DNA of 64,000 nucleotides, from positions 1,674,001-1,738,000 of the forward strand of contig NZ_CP064686.1 in NCBI RefSeq assembly GCF_023100905.1, given 5' to 3'. This document shows, piece after piece, positions 25,669 through 34,679 of the stretch. Within the stretch, counting starts at the first letter, position 1. Each line of letters opens with the position of its first letter. Position numbers and translations under genes: made by a program. The DNA is from Bradyrhizobium sp. 4 (lineage in GTDB: Bacteria; Pseudomonadota; Alphaproteobacteria; Rhizobiales; Xanthobacteraceae). The notes beneath the pieces were generated by a model. The model saw only the letters and a program-made list of their open reading frames with translations, made no database searches and was not told where the DNA came from.

Positions 25669-25813
25669 GGGTGGAATTCTAGCGTGGCTCCCCGTGCGCA
25701 ACCAGTGGATTTGGCGAAGGGCAGGCCACCGCCGAGCATCCGGCTGCGCGAGGGCGGCCCGAAATCGCTCCGAGAGCCCGTTCGCGAACCGGTCTGCGGA
25801 CGGTCCGGGTGGC

Positions 25814-27082
25814 TTACATGGCGTCGAACGCTCCCGTGAGCGTGACGCGGGGGCCGTGCGTGTAGCGGTCGGGCGTCAGACCGGAGTTGGAGGAGCCTGC
25901 CTGGTTGAACACATTGATGAACGCATCGAGCCGATAGCCTGCGCCGAGTTTCAGGTTCTGCGTCATCCAATAGGAGACGCCAACCTGAATGTCGGCGCTG
26001 AGCACCCCGGCAAACAACCGATCGTTGCTCGTCGAGAGCGTATTCGCGACTGGAAAGAGGGGAGAAAGGACCGACGGCGTTACCGAGAACAGGGTCGACG
26101 AACTGGTCGCCGACTGTTGCCGGCCGAGTAGCAGGGCGGCGTCGCCGGCATAATCGAACGACCATTTGCCGCCAAATGGGACCGAGCCCTCGACACCGAT
26201 GAGTGGTCCCGCGCCGAGGAAGTTCGCGCGCGTATCGCGCAACGTCGAGAGCGTTGTGGAAAAGCTGGTGATCGCCGGAAAGCCAGGCAACGCAACACCA
26301 GTGCTGGTCGCGGCCTGGACGTCCGAGCTTGAGCTCCGGGTGACGAATTCGGCAACGCGAAGGCCGCCCTTCAGCTGAAGCGTGCTCGGTCCGCTGCCGG
26401 CGATGTCGCGTCCAACCGCGAGATCGGCGAGCCAGCGGGTTTCCTTGTAGGTATTGGCGAAGATTTCCGTGCCTGTCTGGCTCGCAGCGCCAACGACGAT
26501 TGTTTGCGTCAGTGAGTCCAGGCCGGTGCTCTTGCCTCCCTCGCCGTAGCGGAACTGGCCGCTGATGTGCCAGGGAGATCCGGCGAAGCGATAATCGAAG
26601 CCAGTAGCCGTTTCCCATCCGACCTTTGGCGTCAGGTCGAACTGTCCGGTGAGACCGTAAGTGTCTGATATCGGATCCCCGCCGCTGAAGATGGCGCCGC
26701 CTTCGATCCAGGCCCTGAACTGTCCCGGACCGGCAAGCAGTTGTGCCTTGACCGGTAGGTCTGCGGCATACGCCTGCAACGGATTTCTGGCCTGTTGCGA
26801 AACAGCAGTGACCGCCCGGAATGCGGAATTGTCCTGGTGTGATCGGGCCCCAGTCCTGGCAGGTTCGCTCGTTGCGCGTTCGCCTTGCGATTTCAGCCGC
26901 GTATTCTCTTCGCGCAACTGCTGGTTCGCGCGCAACGCGGCATTTTCCTTGCGGATCGCGGCGTTCTGCCTTTCCAGCACCTCGAGGCGCGCATTGACGT
27001 CTTCGATTTCTCCGGCGGTGGCGCTGGTGACCGTCCATGCCGCGGTCGCGCCGAGCATGAGCGCCGCAAGATTCTTCTTCAT
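25814..27082 (-). CDS. Outer-membrane pore-forming protein, Lpg1974-like beta-barrel
   Basis: 422 residues with a signal peptide (MKKNLAALMLGATAAW, cleavage near ATAGE), then a heptad-patterned coiled coil at ~25-65 (VNARLEVLERQNAAIRKEN) and a barrel-like remainder of alternating polar/aromatic strands: FRAWIEGGAIFSGG, GWETATGFDYRFAG, WHISGQFRYGEG and VGVSYWMTQNLKLGAGYRLDAF. The C-terminus ends RVTLTGAFDAM, without the classical terminal Phe. Such proteins resemble the Lpg1974/major outer-membrane family common in rhizobia. The ATG at 27082 has SD gagg at good spacing. Trimerising coiled-coil function is inference; the pore substrate is unknown. Confidence 0.78.
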   Translation of the reverse strand: MKKNLAALMLGATAAWTVTSATAGEIEDVNARLEVLERQNAAIRKENAALRANQQLREENTRLKSQGERATSEPARTGARSHQDNSAFRAVTAVSQQARNPLQAYAADLPVKAQLLAGPGQFRAWIEGGAIFSGGDPISDTYGLTGQFDLTPKVGWETATGFDYRFAGSPWHISGQFRYGEGGKSTGLDSLTQTIVVGAASQTGTEIFANTYKETRWLADLAVGRDIAGSGPSTLQLKGGLRVAEFVTRSSSSDVQAATSTGVALPGFPAITSFSTTLSTLRDTRANFLGAGPLIGVEGSVPFGGKWSFDYAGDAALLLGRQQSATSSSTLFSVTPSVLSPLFPVANTLSTSNDRLFAGVLSADIQVGVSYWMTQNLKLGAGYRLDAFINVFNQAGSSNSGLTPDRYTHGPRVTLTGAFDAM

Positions 27083-27227
27083 TATATTCACCTCGTCGCA
27101 CCAGTTGCGCGACGGTGGCGCGGAATCACACAACGTGCATCAACCGTTCGGTTGAACTCGACCGGCTACCGCATTCGAAGAGTCGTTTCCGGACTTGGGT
27201 GTGGCTTATGCGCCGCAGCCCGCGTGT

Positions 27228-28157
27228 TCAGGGGTGCGAGGCCGTCGCCGCCACGGTCTCGAGCTGGCTTCTGATCCAGCGATGTGCCGGGTCCTTCTGA
27301 TAGCGCTGGTGCCAGACCATGAACATCGGCAGCTCGGCCAGGGTTCGCGTGCGCGAGGCCAGCGGAATCCGTACCTGCGCGAAGCCGTGCATCACGCCGG
27401 GCGCCAGCAGGCTCGGCATGCTCGCCAGCATTTGCGAGCCACGCAGGAAGGACGGCACGCGGGAGAAGCTCGGCACGGAGATCGCGATGTCGCGGTGGAA
27501 ACCGTTGGCTGCAAGCCGGCGATCGAAGTCGAGTCGCTCGTTGTCAGTGTAGACCACGGTGATGTGACGCGCCGCAAGATAGGCGCCGCGCGTTGCCGGC
27601 GCGGCACGCGCTTTGGGATCGTAGTAACAAACGTAATGGTCTTGCAGCAGGCGCTTCTGCACGATGTCCACGCCGGATGGCGGCAGCGGCGTGATCAGCA
27701 GATCGCAGCGGTTTTCCCGCAGCATCGCCGGTGAGGGCGACTGCGAGGGGATCACGCGCAGGTTCAAGCTCGTCACTTGCGCGGCGACATGATAGAAGAA
27801 CCGCGGCAGCAGCAGGTCGCGCTGGAAGTCGTTCGCGGCGATTGTCAGCGAAAGCTGCGCGATCGCCGGCTCGAACGTGACGCCGCCGGCAAAGCTCCGC
27901 ATCTCGTCGATCAGCGCTCGCGCCTTTGCCGCGAGCGCCTGGGCGTGCGCCGTGGCCACAATGCCGCGGCCGGATTTGGCAAACAGCGGATCGCCGACGA
28001 TCCGCCGCAGCTTGTTGAGGGCGTGGCTGACCGCGGATTGCGTCAGGCCGAGCCGCGTTGCGGCCGCCGTCACCGAACCTTCCTCCAGCACCGCCAGGAA
28101 CAGCTCCAGCGCGTGGCCATCAAGCGCCAAATGATCGATTTTGTTCATGGAATTCAT
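27228..28157 (-). CDS. LysR-family regulator divergent from pcaHG
   Basis: 309-residue LTTR: N-terminal HTH (LELFLAVLEEGSVTAAATRLGLTQSAVSHALNKLRRI) and a C-terminal effector domain typical of the NodD/PnbR-like subgroup. It is not a close match to PcaQ in what can be recalled. Starts at 28157 or 28148 are both possible. The divergent pcaHG operon begins 55 bases away, so it very likely activates protocatechuate dioxygenase synthesis in response to an aromatic acid. An AT-rich stretch between the genes (28158-28190) holds imperfect ataat/atttat symmetry that could be the LTTR box. Confidence 0.85.
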   Translation of the reverse strand: MNSMNKIDHLALDGHALELFLAVLEEGSVTAAATRLGLTQSAVSHALNKLRRIVGDPLFAKSGRGIVATAHAQALAAKARALIDEMRSFAGGVTFEPAIAQLSLTIAANDFQRDLLLPRFFYHVAAQVTSLNLRVIPSQSPSPAMLRENRCDLLITPLPPSGVDIVQKRLLQDHYVCYYDPKARAAPATRGAYLAARHITVVYTDNERLDFDRRLAANGFHRDIAISVPSFSRVPSFLRGSQMLASMPSLLAPGVMHGFAQVRIPLASRTRTLAELPMFMVWHQRYQKDPAHRWIRSQLETVAATASHP

Positions 28158-28212
28158 TATAATCAATCTATTTATCTTGAGAATAGCCGGCGCCATCATC
28201 TCCCGATAAGTC

Positions 28213-29040
28213 GTGCGCCCCAACGGGAGCGCCACAGGGAGAGACAACGCCGATGCATGCCAGGCGCCAGCCTCGCGGGATCCCCGCCTCAACCACCCCG
28301 AGCCGTTCACGCCGCCGCTCGGTGACGGCGGCTTCTTCCAGCGCGACCGTTCCATGCATCCGCCCGCGCACGCGCCGGGCTACAAATCATCGGTGCTACG
28401 TTCGCCGCGCCAGGCGCTGCTGTCGCTTGAGAACTCGGTCTCGGAGATTACGGGGCCGGTGTTCGGTCACAACGACCTCGGCGCGCTCGACAATGATTTG
28501 ATCCGCAACTACGCCAAGGACGGTGATCCCGTCGGCGAGCGCATCATCGTCCACGGCCGCGTGCTGGACGAGACCGGCCGCGGCGTGCCGAATACGCTGG
28601 TCGAGTTCTGGCAAGCCAATGCCGGCGGCCGCTACCGGCACAAGAAGGACACCTATCTGGCGCCGATCGATCCGAATTTCGGCGGTTGCGGTCGCGCGCT
28701 GACCGACGACACCGGCTACTATTATTTCCGTACCGTGAAGCCGGGGCCCTATCCCTGGCGTAACTACGTCAACAGTTGGCGTCCCGCTCACATCCACTTT
28801 TCGGTGTTCGGCTCGGGCTTTGCACAGCGTCTGATCACCCAGATGTACTTTGAGGGCGATCCCCTGATCCCGGTCTGCCCGATCCTGACGACGATCCCGG
28901 ACAAGGATGCGCTGGAGCGTCTCGTCGCGCCGCTCGACCTCAACGCATCGGCCCCGTTCGACTCGCTCGCCTACCGCTTCGACATCGTCTTGCGCGGCCA
29001 GCGCTCCACTTACTTTGAAAATCGCACCGCAGGGAACTAG
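28213..29040 (+). CDS. pcaH: Protocatechuate 3,4-dioxygenase beta subunit
   Basis: Fe(III) subunit of the intradiol dioxygenase that cleaves protocatechuate to beta-carboxy-cis,cis-muconate. Family features: HAPGYKSSVLRSPRQALLSL, EITGPVFGHNDLG, GRVLDETGRGVPNTLVEFWQANAGGRYRHK and the iron-ligand segment WRPAHIHFSVFG with its two histidines; tyrosine ligands lie in GRYRHKKDTY and the Y before NSWRP. Family resemblance begins about GGFFQRDRS, upstream of the ATG at 28354, so the GTG at 28213 is the only in-frame start that covers it, yet it has no SD. The best SD (gggagag) precedes an out-of-frame ATG at 28253. The start is therefore uncertain; a small indel is possible. Confidence 0.93.
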   Translation: MRPNGSATGRDNADACQAPASRDPRLNHPEPFTPPLGDGGFFQRDRSMHPPAHAPGYKSSVLRSPRQALLSLENSVSEITGPVFGHNDLGALDNDLIRNYAKDGDPVGERIIVHGRVLDETGRGVPNTLVEFWQANAGGRYRHKKDTYLAPIDPNFGGCGRALTDDTGYYYFRTVKPGPYPWRNYVNSWRPAHIHFSVFGSGFAQRLITQMYFEGDPLIPVCPILTTIPDKDALERLVAPLDLNASAPFDSLAYRFDIVLRGQRSTYFENRTAGN

Positions 29041-29044
29041 GTCC

Positions 29045-29671
29045 ATGCCGCAGCCGCTCAACTACCTCAAGGAAACCGCCTCGCAGACGGCCGGGCCCTA
29101 CGTGCATATCGGGTTGATCCCGGCCATGGCCGGCTTCGACATTTTCGAGAAGAATTTCTCCAACGTGCTGGTGACGCCAAACACGCAAGGCGAACGCATC
29201 ACGCTGGATGGCAGGGTGATCGACGGCAGCGGCACGCCGCTGCGCGACGTGCTGCTGGAGATGTGGCAGGCCAACGCGGCCGGCCGCTACAACCATTCGG
29301 CCGACCGGTCGACCGGCGCGCTTGACGAGGAATTTCGTGGCTGGGGCCGCGCGGGCTCTGACTTCGAGAGTGGTCTCGTCACCTTCGAGACCATCAAGCC
29401 GGGCGCGATCATCGACAAGACGGGCCGCAAAGGCGCTCCGCACATCAATGTCTGGATCGTCGCGCGCGGTATCAACATCGGTCTGAACACGCGCCTCTAT
29501 TTCTCGGACGAAGAGGCCGCCAACGCCGCCGACCCCGTGCTCAACCTGATCGAGCAGCCGGTCCGGCGCTCGACTCTGATCGCAAAGCGCAGCGAACCCG
29601 CCGGCAAGATCGTGTACTCCTTCACGATCAATTTGCAGGGGCCGGAAGAGACGGTGTTCTTCGACGTGTGA
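29045..29671 (+). CDS. pcaG: Protocatechuate 3,4-dioxygenase alpha subunit
   Basis: Partner subunit of PcaH in the (alpha-beta) dioxygenase. 208 residues with the intradiol dioxygenase fold: TASQTAGPYVHIGL, ITLDGRVIDGSGTPLRDVLLEMWQANAAGRYNH and KGAPHINVWIVARGI. As in other alpha subunits, the iron-ligand pattern is degenerate compared with PcaH. The start at 29045 lies 4 bases after the pcaH stop, so the two are co-translated. No pcaB, pcaC or pcaD follows; the rest of the beta-ketoadipate pathway must be elsewhere. Confidence 0.94.
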   Translation: MPQPLNYLKETASQTAGPYVHIGLIPAMAGFDIFEKNFSNVLVTPNTQGERITLDGRVIDGSGTPLRDVLLEMWQANAAGRYNHSADRSTGALDEEFRGWGRAGSDFESGLVTFETIKPGAIIDKTGRKGAPHINVWIVARGINIGLNTRLYFSDEEAANAADPVLNLIEQPVRRSTLIAKRSEPAGKIVYSFTINLQGPEETVFFDV

Positions 29672-29676
29672 TCGTC

Positions 29677-30546
29677 TCAGGTCTCCTCGCCGTGGAGCTG
29701 CGCGCGAAAGGCGCGCGGTGACACGCCCGTGGCGGCGGCATAGACCCGGCTGAAATAGGCGGGGTCCTCAAAGCCCAGCGCATAGGCGATCGTTGAGACC
29801 GGCAAGTTGGTGTAGACGAGGTTGCGCCGCGCTTCGCGGATCAGCCGGTTGAGGATCAGGTGCGAGGCGGTGTCGCCGGTTGCTGACCGCGTCACCCGGT
29901 TGAGATGGGTCGGCGTGATCGACAGCGCGCCCGCATAGTCCGCAACGCTCCAGCGTTCCAGATGATGCTCTTCCAGCAGCGCCTCGAAGCGGCGGAATAG
30001 TCCGCTTTCAGCCGTGCCGTTGCCACCGCTCTCGCCGGTGAGCGCGCGGGCCACCAGCCCGATCATGGCCGCCGACAGTGCGCGCAGCACATGCGCCCGG
30101 CCGAAATCGCGCGCGGCGTGTTCGGCAAAGATCTGCTTCATGGTGGTCCGGATCTGCGGCGTGCCACGTATCACGGCCGAGCGCGACAAGGCGCCGCGCA
30201 GTCCTTCGGAGGCGAGCAGCGCTTCGTCCAATATTTCCGCGGCGATGGTCAGCACCCAGCCTTGGGTGTCAGGCACGAACCGGAAGCCATGGACGTGGCC
30301 GACAGGCACGTTGACGATCTGCATCGGCTTCAGCTGCACCACGCGCCCGTCGAGCGTGGCTTCGCCGCCGCCGCGGTCGATCAGCAGCATCTGGTGCAGC
30401 CGGGCATGGCGGTGCACGGCCAGCGTCCAATCGTGCAGCACCGAGCGCGACGCTATCGTCTCGCAATGCACGACATCAGGCAGATCGCCGGACTCGCCGA
30501 ACAGATTGTAGACCCGGATCGCGGGGGCGGGGGCTGCGCTTCTCAT
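29677..30546 (-). CDS. pobR: AraC-family regulator of 4-hydroxybenzoate hydroxylase (PobR-type)
   Basis: 289 residues: N-terminal cupin-like effector domain (HARLHQMLLIDRGGGEATLDGR, PVGHVHGFRFVPDTQG) and C-terminal double HTH of AraC/XylS type (SVADYAGALSITPTHLNRVTRSATG, then IAYALGFEDPAYFSRVYAAATGVSPRAFR). Divergent from pobA (84-base gap), the standard pobR-pobA layout in rhizobia, where the protein activates pobA when 4-hydroxybenzoate is present. It converges with pcaG (5-base gap). Start taken at the ATG at 30546; the frame is open to 30582. Confidence 0.88.
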   Translation of the reverse strand: MRSAAPAPAIRVYNLFGESGDLPDVVHCETIASRSVLHDWTLAVHRHARLHQMLLIDRGGGEATLDGRVVQLKPMQIVNVPVGHVHGFRFVPDTQGWVLTIAAEILDEALLASEGLRGALSRSAVIRGTPQIRTTMKQIFAEHAARDFGRAHVLRALSAAMIGLVARALTGESGGNGTAESGLFRRFEALLEEHHLERWSVADYAGALSITPTHLNRVTRSATGDTASHLILNRLIREARRNLVYTNLPVSTIAYALGFEDPAYFSRVYAAATGVSPRAFRAQLHGEET

Positions 30547-30630
30547 GTTCGAATAGTACAAGACAAAGACGAAAGCCTCCATCGGTCAGCGGCGCTGAAT
30601 CTGCAAGAAAGTGCAGAGGAGGACGAAAAA

Positions 30631-31803
30631 ATGAAAGTCCAGGTCTGTATCATCGGCGGCGGGCCGTCCGGGCTGCTGTTGTCCCAGCTCCTGCATCTCA
30701 AGGGCATCGACACGGTCGTGCTGGAAAAATCCAGCCGCGACCACGTGCTTGCCCGGATCCGTGCCGGCGTGCTTGAGCACGGCTTCGCCAGGCTCATGCG
30801 CGAGGCTCAGTGCGGCGAGCGGATGGACCGCGAGGGCGAGATCCACAAGGGATTCGAGATCGCCCATGACGGCGTGCTCTCCCAGATCGACCTCCATAAG
30901 CATTCCGGCGGCAATTCGGTGCTGGTCTACGGCCAGACCGAGCTGACGCGCGACCTCTACGAGGCGCGCGACCGCCTCGGCGGCAACGTTGTGCACAATG
31001 CCGAGGACGTGACGCCGCATGAGCTGACCTCGGACCGGCCTTACGTGACCTATCGTTCGAACAGCGAGACCGTCCGAGTTGATTGCGACTATATCGTCGG
31101 CGCCGACGGCTTTCACGGCGTCAGCCGCAAGTCGATCCCGAAGGACGTGCTGCGGGAATTCGAGAAGATCTATCCGTTCGGCTGGCTGGGCGTGCTGTCG
31201 CGCACGAAACCGGTGTCGCCGGAGCTGATTTACGTGAAGCACGAGCGCGGCTTTGCGCTGTGTTCCCTGCGGTCGCAAGTGCTGAGCCGCTACTACGTCC
31301 AGGTGCCGCTCACCGACAAGGTGGAGGACTGGAGCGACGATGCGTTCTGGGCCGAGCTGAAGCGTCGTTTGCCGGACGAGGTCGGCGGCCGCCTAGTCAC
31401 GGGACCGTCCATCGAGAAGAGCATCGCGCCCTTGCGCAGCTTCGTCGCCGAGCCGATGAGCTACGGCCGCCTGTTTCTCGCCGGCGATGCCGCCCACATC
31501 GTGCCGCCGACCGGCGCGCGCGGGCTGAACAGCGCCGCCTCCGACATCTATTATCTCTACCACGCCATGCTCGCGCACTATCAGAACGACGATGATTCCG
31601 GGCTCCAGGGCTACTCCGCCAAGGCGCTGGCGCGGATCTGGAAGGCGCAACGCTTCTCGTGGTGGATGACGATGCTGCTGCATCGCTTCCCCGACCGGCT
31701 CGAATACGAGGACCGGCTCCAGCAGACTGAACTGGAATATCTCCTCTCGTCCGAAACGGCCCAGCGCCTGCTCGCGGAGAATTACGTGGGGCTGCCGTTT
31801 TAG
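30631..31803 (+). CDS. pobA: 4-hydroxybenzoate 3-monooxygenase
   Basis: FAD-dependent hydroxylase converting 4-hydroxybenzoate + NADPH + O2 to protocatechuate, the substrate of PcaHG. 390 residues, the usual size. FAD motifs: N-terminal IIGGGPSGLLLSQLLH, ADGFHGVSRKSIP (DG motif) and GRLFLAGDAAHIVPPTGARGLN (GD motif). The ribosome site gaggagga is 6 bases before the ATG at 30631. Together with pcaHG this gives the two upper steps of the protocatechuate route within 4 kb. Confidence 0.96.
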   Translation: MKVQVCIIGGGPSGLLLSQLLHLKGIDTVVLEKSSRDHVLARIRAGVLEHGFARLMREAQCGERMDREGEIHKGFEIAHDGVLSQIDLHKHSGGNSVLVYGQTELTRDLYEARDRLGGNVVHNAEDVTPHELTSDRPYVTYRSNSETVRVDCDYIVGADGFHGVSRKSIPKDVLREFEKIYPFGWLGVLSRTKPVSPELIYVKHERGFALCSLRSQVLSRYYVQVPLTDKVEDWSDDAFWAELKRRLPDEVGGRLVTGPSIEKSIAPLRSFVAEPMSYGRLFLAGDAAHIVPPTGARGLNSAASDIYYLYHAMLAHYQNDDDSGLQGYSAKALARIWKAQRFSWWMTMLLHRFPDRLEYEDRLQQTELEYLLSSETAQRLLAENYVGLPF

Positions 31804-31838
31804 CGTGGAGTGAACCCGAAAAGCGATGCGACGCCGCG

Positions 31839-33989
31839 CTACTTTCCTTCTAGGATGTTCACCGGCGTCCAGTCCGACCCTGGTGGATTTGTAGCGAGCG
31901 CAGTTGCGCGCTTGCCAAAAAGCGCTGACGCCGGATCCATTTCCGCCATTCGCCCGAACGCACCAGCCGCCTTCGCAAACTCCCGCGCCCGCCAGCAGGC
32001 GAGCCCCTCCGCGTAAGCCGCGGCGAGTTTTTTCTGCCCGGCGCTCTCCGCGCCTCTGTCCGCGAGCGGCTCGAATACCCTGATCGCCTCGCCGCGCCCC
32101 AGCACCCGGATCGCATCGAGTTCCCGCCAGGCGAAGCCGTCGCCGGTCTGCGCCATCGTCGATTCCGAGGCCATGATTGCGGTGCCGTAGTATTTGTTGG
32201 CGCCTTCGAGCCGCGAAGCGACGTTCACGGTGTCGCTCATCACGGTGTAATTGAAGCGGCGGCGGGAGCCGATATTGCCGACCACGGCCTCGCCGCTGTT
32301 GAGCCCGATGCGGTGCGACAGGCCGCGGCCGGCGAAGGCGGCGCTGCCGGCGTTGAGCTCTGCCAGCTTTGCGTGACATTTCAGCGCGGCATGGACGGCG
32401 TGGCGCGCATGCGCGGGATCGTCGGCGGGCGCACCGAACATGGCGACGATGGAATCGCCGATATATTTGTCGACATAGCCGCCATGGCTCTCGATGATGT
32501 CGGTCATGGCCGACAGATATTCGTTCATCAGCGTCACCAGCTCGCCCGGCGTCATCGTCTCGGCGATGGAGGAGAAGCCGCTCAGGTCGGAGAAGAACAT
32601 GGTGACGTTGCGCATTTCGCCGCCGAGCGCCGGCATCTTGCCGGAGGCAACCATGGTGTCGATCACTTCGGGGGCGAGATAGAACGCAAAGCTCTTGCGC
32701 AGGAAACGCTCGTCACGATCGGCTAAAACGAAACGGTAGCCGATCATCATCGCGAGCGCGGCAAGGCTTGCGAGTGCCGGCTCCGTCAGCGGCAGCGCCA
32801 AGGCATAGACGAATGCACCGACGGCCACGGCGGCGTATACCGCGGTGAGGCCGAGCCATGCGATCAGTGCGCCACCCGGTGCAAGCACGCAGGCCGCGCA
32901 GGCCACGATCGCTGCGAACACGATGGTGAGAATGCTCCGCAGTGGAAAGCCGAGCTCGGTCACCGCATCGCGTTCGATCAGATTTCGCACCGCGTTGGCA
33001 TGCACGAAGACACCGGCGATGTCGCTGCGGGCCTTTTGTGCGGTGCTTGCCGGAGCGGGCTGGGCGCATCGTGGCCCCGGCGTTCCGTCGTATCCGCCGG
33101 ACAGTCGCATCGAGGTGAGCTTGCGATCATCGAAATTCAGGGCGGTGCCGAGCAGCACGACTTTGCCGCCGAAGGCGCGACGGAAGAAATCGCGATCGCC
33201 TTTTTCGACGCAGGCTCGCAGATCGGCGAAGGAGAAAGTCGGAATGTCGCGGCCCAGTCCTCGAAAATTGAGCGCCAGTGTATTCGGTACCGCGCTCGGA
33301 ATTGCATAACCGGACAATCCGGTCGTTCCGGACGGTGCAATCTCGGGCTTTACAGCGAGCGCGCGCGCGGCGAGCTCGACCGCCATCGCGGGGACCGGCT
33401 TGCCGTCGATCGAGAAGCTCAGCGGCATCCGCCGGATCACGTCGTCGGTGTCGGTATGGACGTTGAGGGCGCGGATATTGTTTCTCACCGCCAATTGCTG
33501 CGCGCGGTCGGGCCTTTCCTGATGGTCGTTGCTCAAGATCTCGCCGAGCACCAGCTTGCCGCTGTCGGAAAGCTTCCGCAGGGCGATGAGATAGTCCCGA
33601 TCGAAGCCTCTCATGCGGCTGCCCAGCGAGGCGTCGCCGAAGGGAATCTCCGACTGCTCGATCGAGCTTGGAAAGATGACGTCGAAGCCGATCGCCCGGG
33701 CGCCGCCGTCGTCGATGCTGCCGAGAACCCGGCCGATCTCGCGCGTCCAGGTCTGCGTTGGCGATCCCTTGAACGGCGGAGTGTCGTAGGTCTCGCCGTC
33801 GATGGCCACGACGACGACCGGTGATGTCCCGGGATCTCGTTGGTCGCCGACGAGCTTGCCGCGCAGTGCCGTGAGAATGTCGAGCGACAGGCCCTGCAGC
33901 GTCTGCAACGGCGGAGACGTCACGATGGCGCCTGCAAGAAGCGCAATCAGGATCGCTGCAACGATGTCCCGTCTGCCGATCCGCCGCAT
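31839..33989 (-). CDS. CHASE2-domain adenylate/guanylate cyclase
   Basis: 716-residue membrane signalling enzyme. TM1 at ~8-26; an extracytoplasmic CHASE2 sensor at ~30-330 (VVVVAIDGETYDTPPF, ARAIGFDVIFPS, GVFVHANAVRNLI); three closely spaced TMs at ~345-415; and a class III nucleotide cyclase domain at ~450-630 with the metal aspartates in FFSDLSGFSS and YIGDSIVAMFG, and NYTVMSDTVNVASRLEG. The purine-selecting residues were not resolved, so cAMP is likely but cGMP cannot be excluded. The gene downstream of a FecR-like secreted protein (18 bases) probably shares its transcript. Confidence 0.9.
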   Translation of the reverse strand: MRRIGRRDIVAAILIALLAGAIVTSPPLQTLQGLSLDILTALRGKLVGDQRDPGTSPVVVVAIDGETYDTPPFKGSPTQTWTREIGRVLGSIDDGGARAIGFDVIFPSSIEQSEIPFGDASLGSRMRGFDRDYLIALRKLSDSGKLVLGEILSNDHQERPDRAQQLAVRNNIRALNVHTDTDDVIRRMPLSFSIDGKPVPAMAVELAARALAVKPEIAPSGTTGLSGYAIPSAVPNTLALNFRGLGRDIPTFSFADLRACVEKGDRDFFRRAFGGKVVLLGTALNFDDRKLTSMRLSGGYDGTPGPRCAQPAPASTAQKARSDIAGVFVHANAVRNLIERDAVTELGFPLRSILTIVFAAIVACAACVLAPGGALIAWLGLTAVYAAVAVGAFVYALALPLTEPALASLAALAMMIGYRFVLADRDERFLRKSFAFYLAPEVIDTMVASGKMPALGGEMRNVTMFFSDLSGFSSIAETMTPGELVTLMNEYLSAMTDIIESHGGYVDKYIGDSIVAMFGAPADDPAHARHAVHAALKCHAKLAELNAGSAAFAGRGLSHRIGLNSGEAVVGNIGSRRRFNYTVMSDTVNVASRLEGANKYYGTAIMASESTMAQTGDGFAWRELDAIRVLGRGEAIRVFEPLADRGAESAGQKKLAAAYAEGLACWRAREFAKAAGAFGRMAEMDPASALFGKRATALATNPPGSDWTPVNILEGK

Positions 33990-34007
33990 CGCCCTGTCGC
34001 TAGCTGC

Positions 34008-34679
34008 CTATTCGAGCCGCAGCAGGCGCCCGACGATCGGCGTCGGCGACGACGTGGCGCTGGGATCGACCTGGAAGGCGTAACGCTTGGTGCCGAGGAT
34101 GGCGAGATAGCTGCCGCCCGGCGTCAGCGACTTCCCGGCCTTGGCGAAGTCATAGAACTTGCCTCCGACCATTGTCTCGCTCTTGAGGGGAACGCTGATG
34201 GTGGGCTCCTTGCCATCGGTGCGTTCGATCACCAGGGTGCTGCCGCTCTTGGCCTGCACCAACGGCGCGATGCCGTAGAGCGTCGGCAGCTTGGCCGGAG
34301 CGCTGCCCTTGGCGTCCGATCGCATAGTGCGGAAGGTCGTCGCGGCACTCTGGTTCGCCTCCCGCTCCGACAGTTTTGCCGCGTTGGTATCGCAGGGCAC
34401 CTTCTCCCGCTTGACCTCGCCGAGTTGCACGGTGCTCTGCTCGGTGCCGACCATGACGACGCCTTCGCTGATGGTCTCGCGCTGGCACGATTTGAGATAG
34501 CTGAGCGTAATGGTTGCCTTGGGGCCCAGCTTGATGATCTTGCCCGGCGCCACATAATCCATGAACGCGACGCCGTCGACCTTGCCTTGCACGTCCTCGA
34601 CGATGGCGGCCGGCGTCTCCGCCAAAGCGGGGGCAGCAAGACAGCACGCGCCGACAACAGCGCCGATCAGGCTTTTCAT
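34008..34679 (-). CDS. FecR-like secreted protein
   Basis: 223 residues with a signal peptide (MKSLIGAVVGACCLAAPALAE). The N-terminal part reads like a FecR-type beta domain: AIVEDVQGKVDG, VAPGKIIKLGPKATITLSYL, SCQRETISEGVVMVG. The remainder (GSTLVIERTDGKEPTISVPL, GGSYLAILGTKRYAFQVD) looks beta-rich. FecR-like proteins are often encoded beside CHASE2 cyclases, as here, so it may present or transmit the extracytoplasmic signal. An ATG at 34691 is a possible alternative start, but 34679 gives the cleaner signal peptide. Function unproven. Confidence 0.7.
   Translation of the reverse strand: MKSLIGAVVGACCLAAPALAETPAAIVEDVQGKVDGVAFMDYVAPGKIIKLGPKATITLSYLKSCQRETISEGVVMVGTEQSTVQLGEVKREKVPCDTNAAKLSEREANQSAATTFRTMRSDAKGSAPAKLPTLYGIAPLVQAKSGSTLVIERTDGKEPTISVPLKSETMVGGKFYDFAKAGKSLTPGGSYLAILGTKRYAFQVDPSATSSPTPIVGRLLRLE

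Noticed and set aside
28253..28501. ATG frame behind the best SD at pcaH
   Set aside because: Its product is Arg/Ser-rich without family match; kept only as evidence for start ambiguity.
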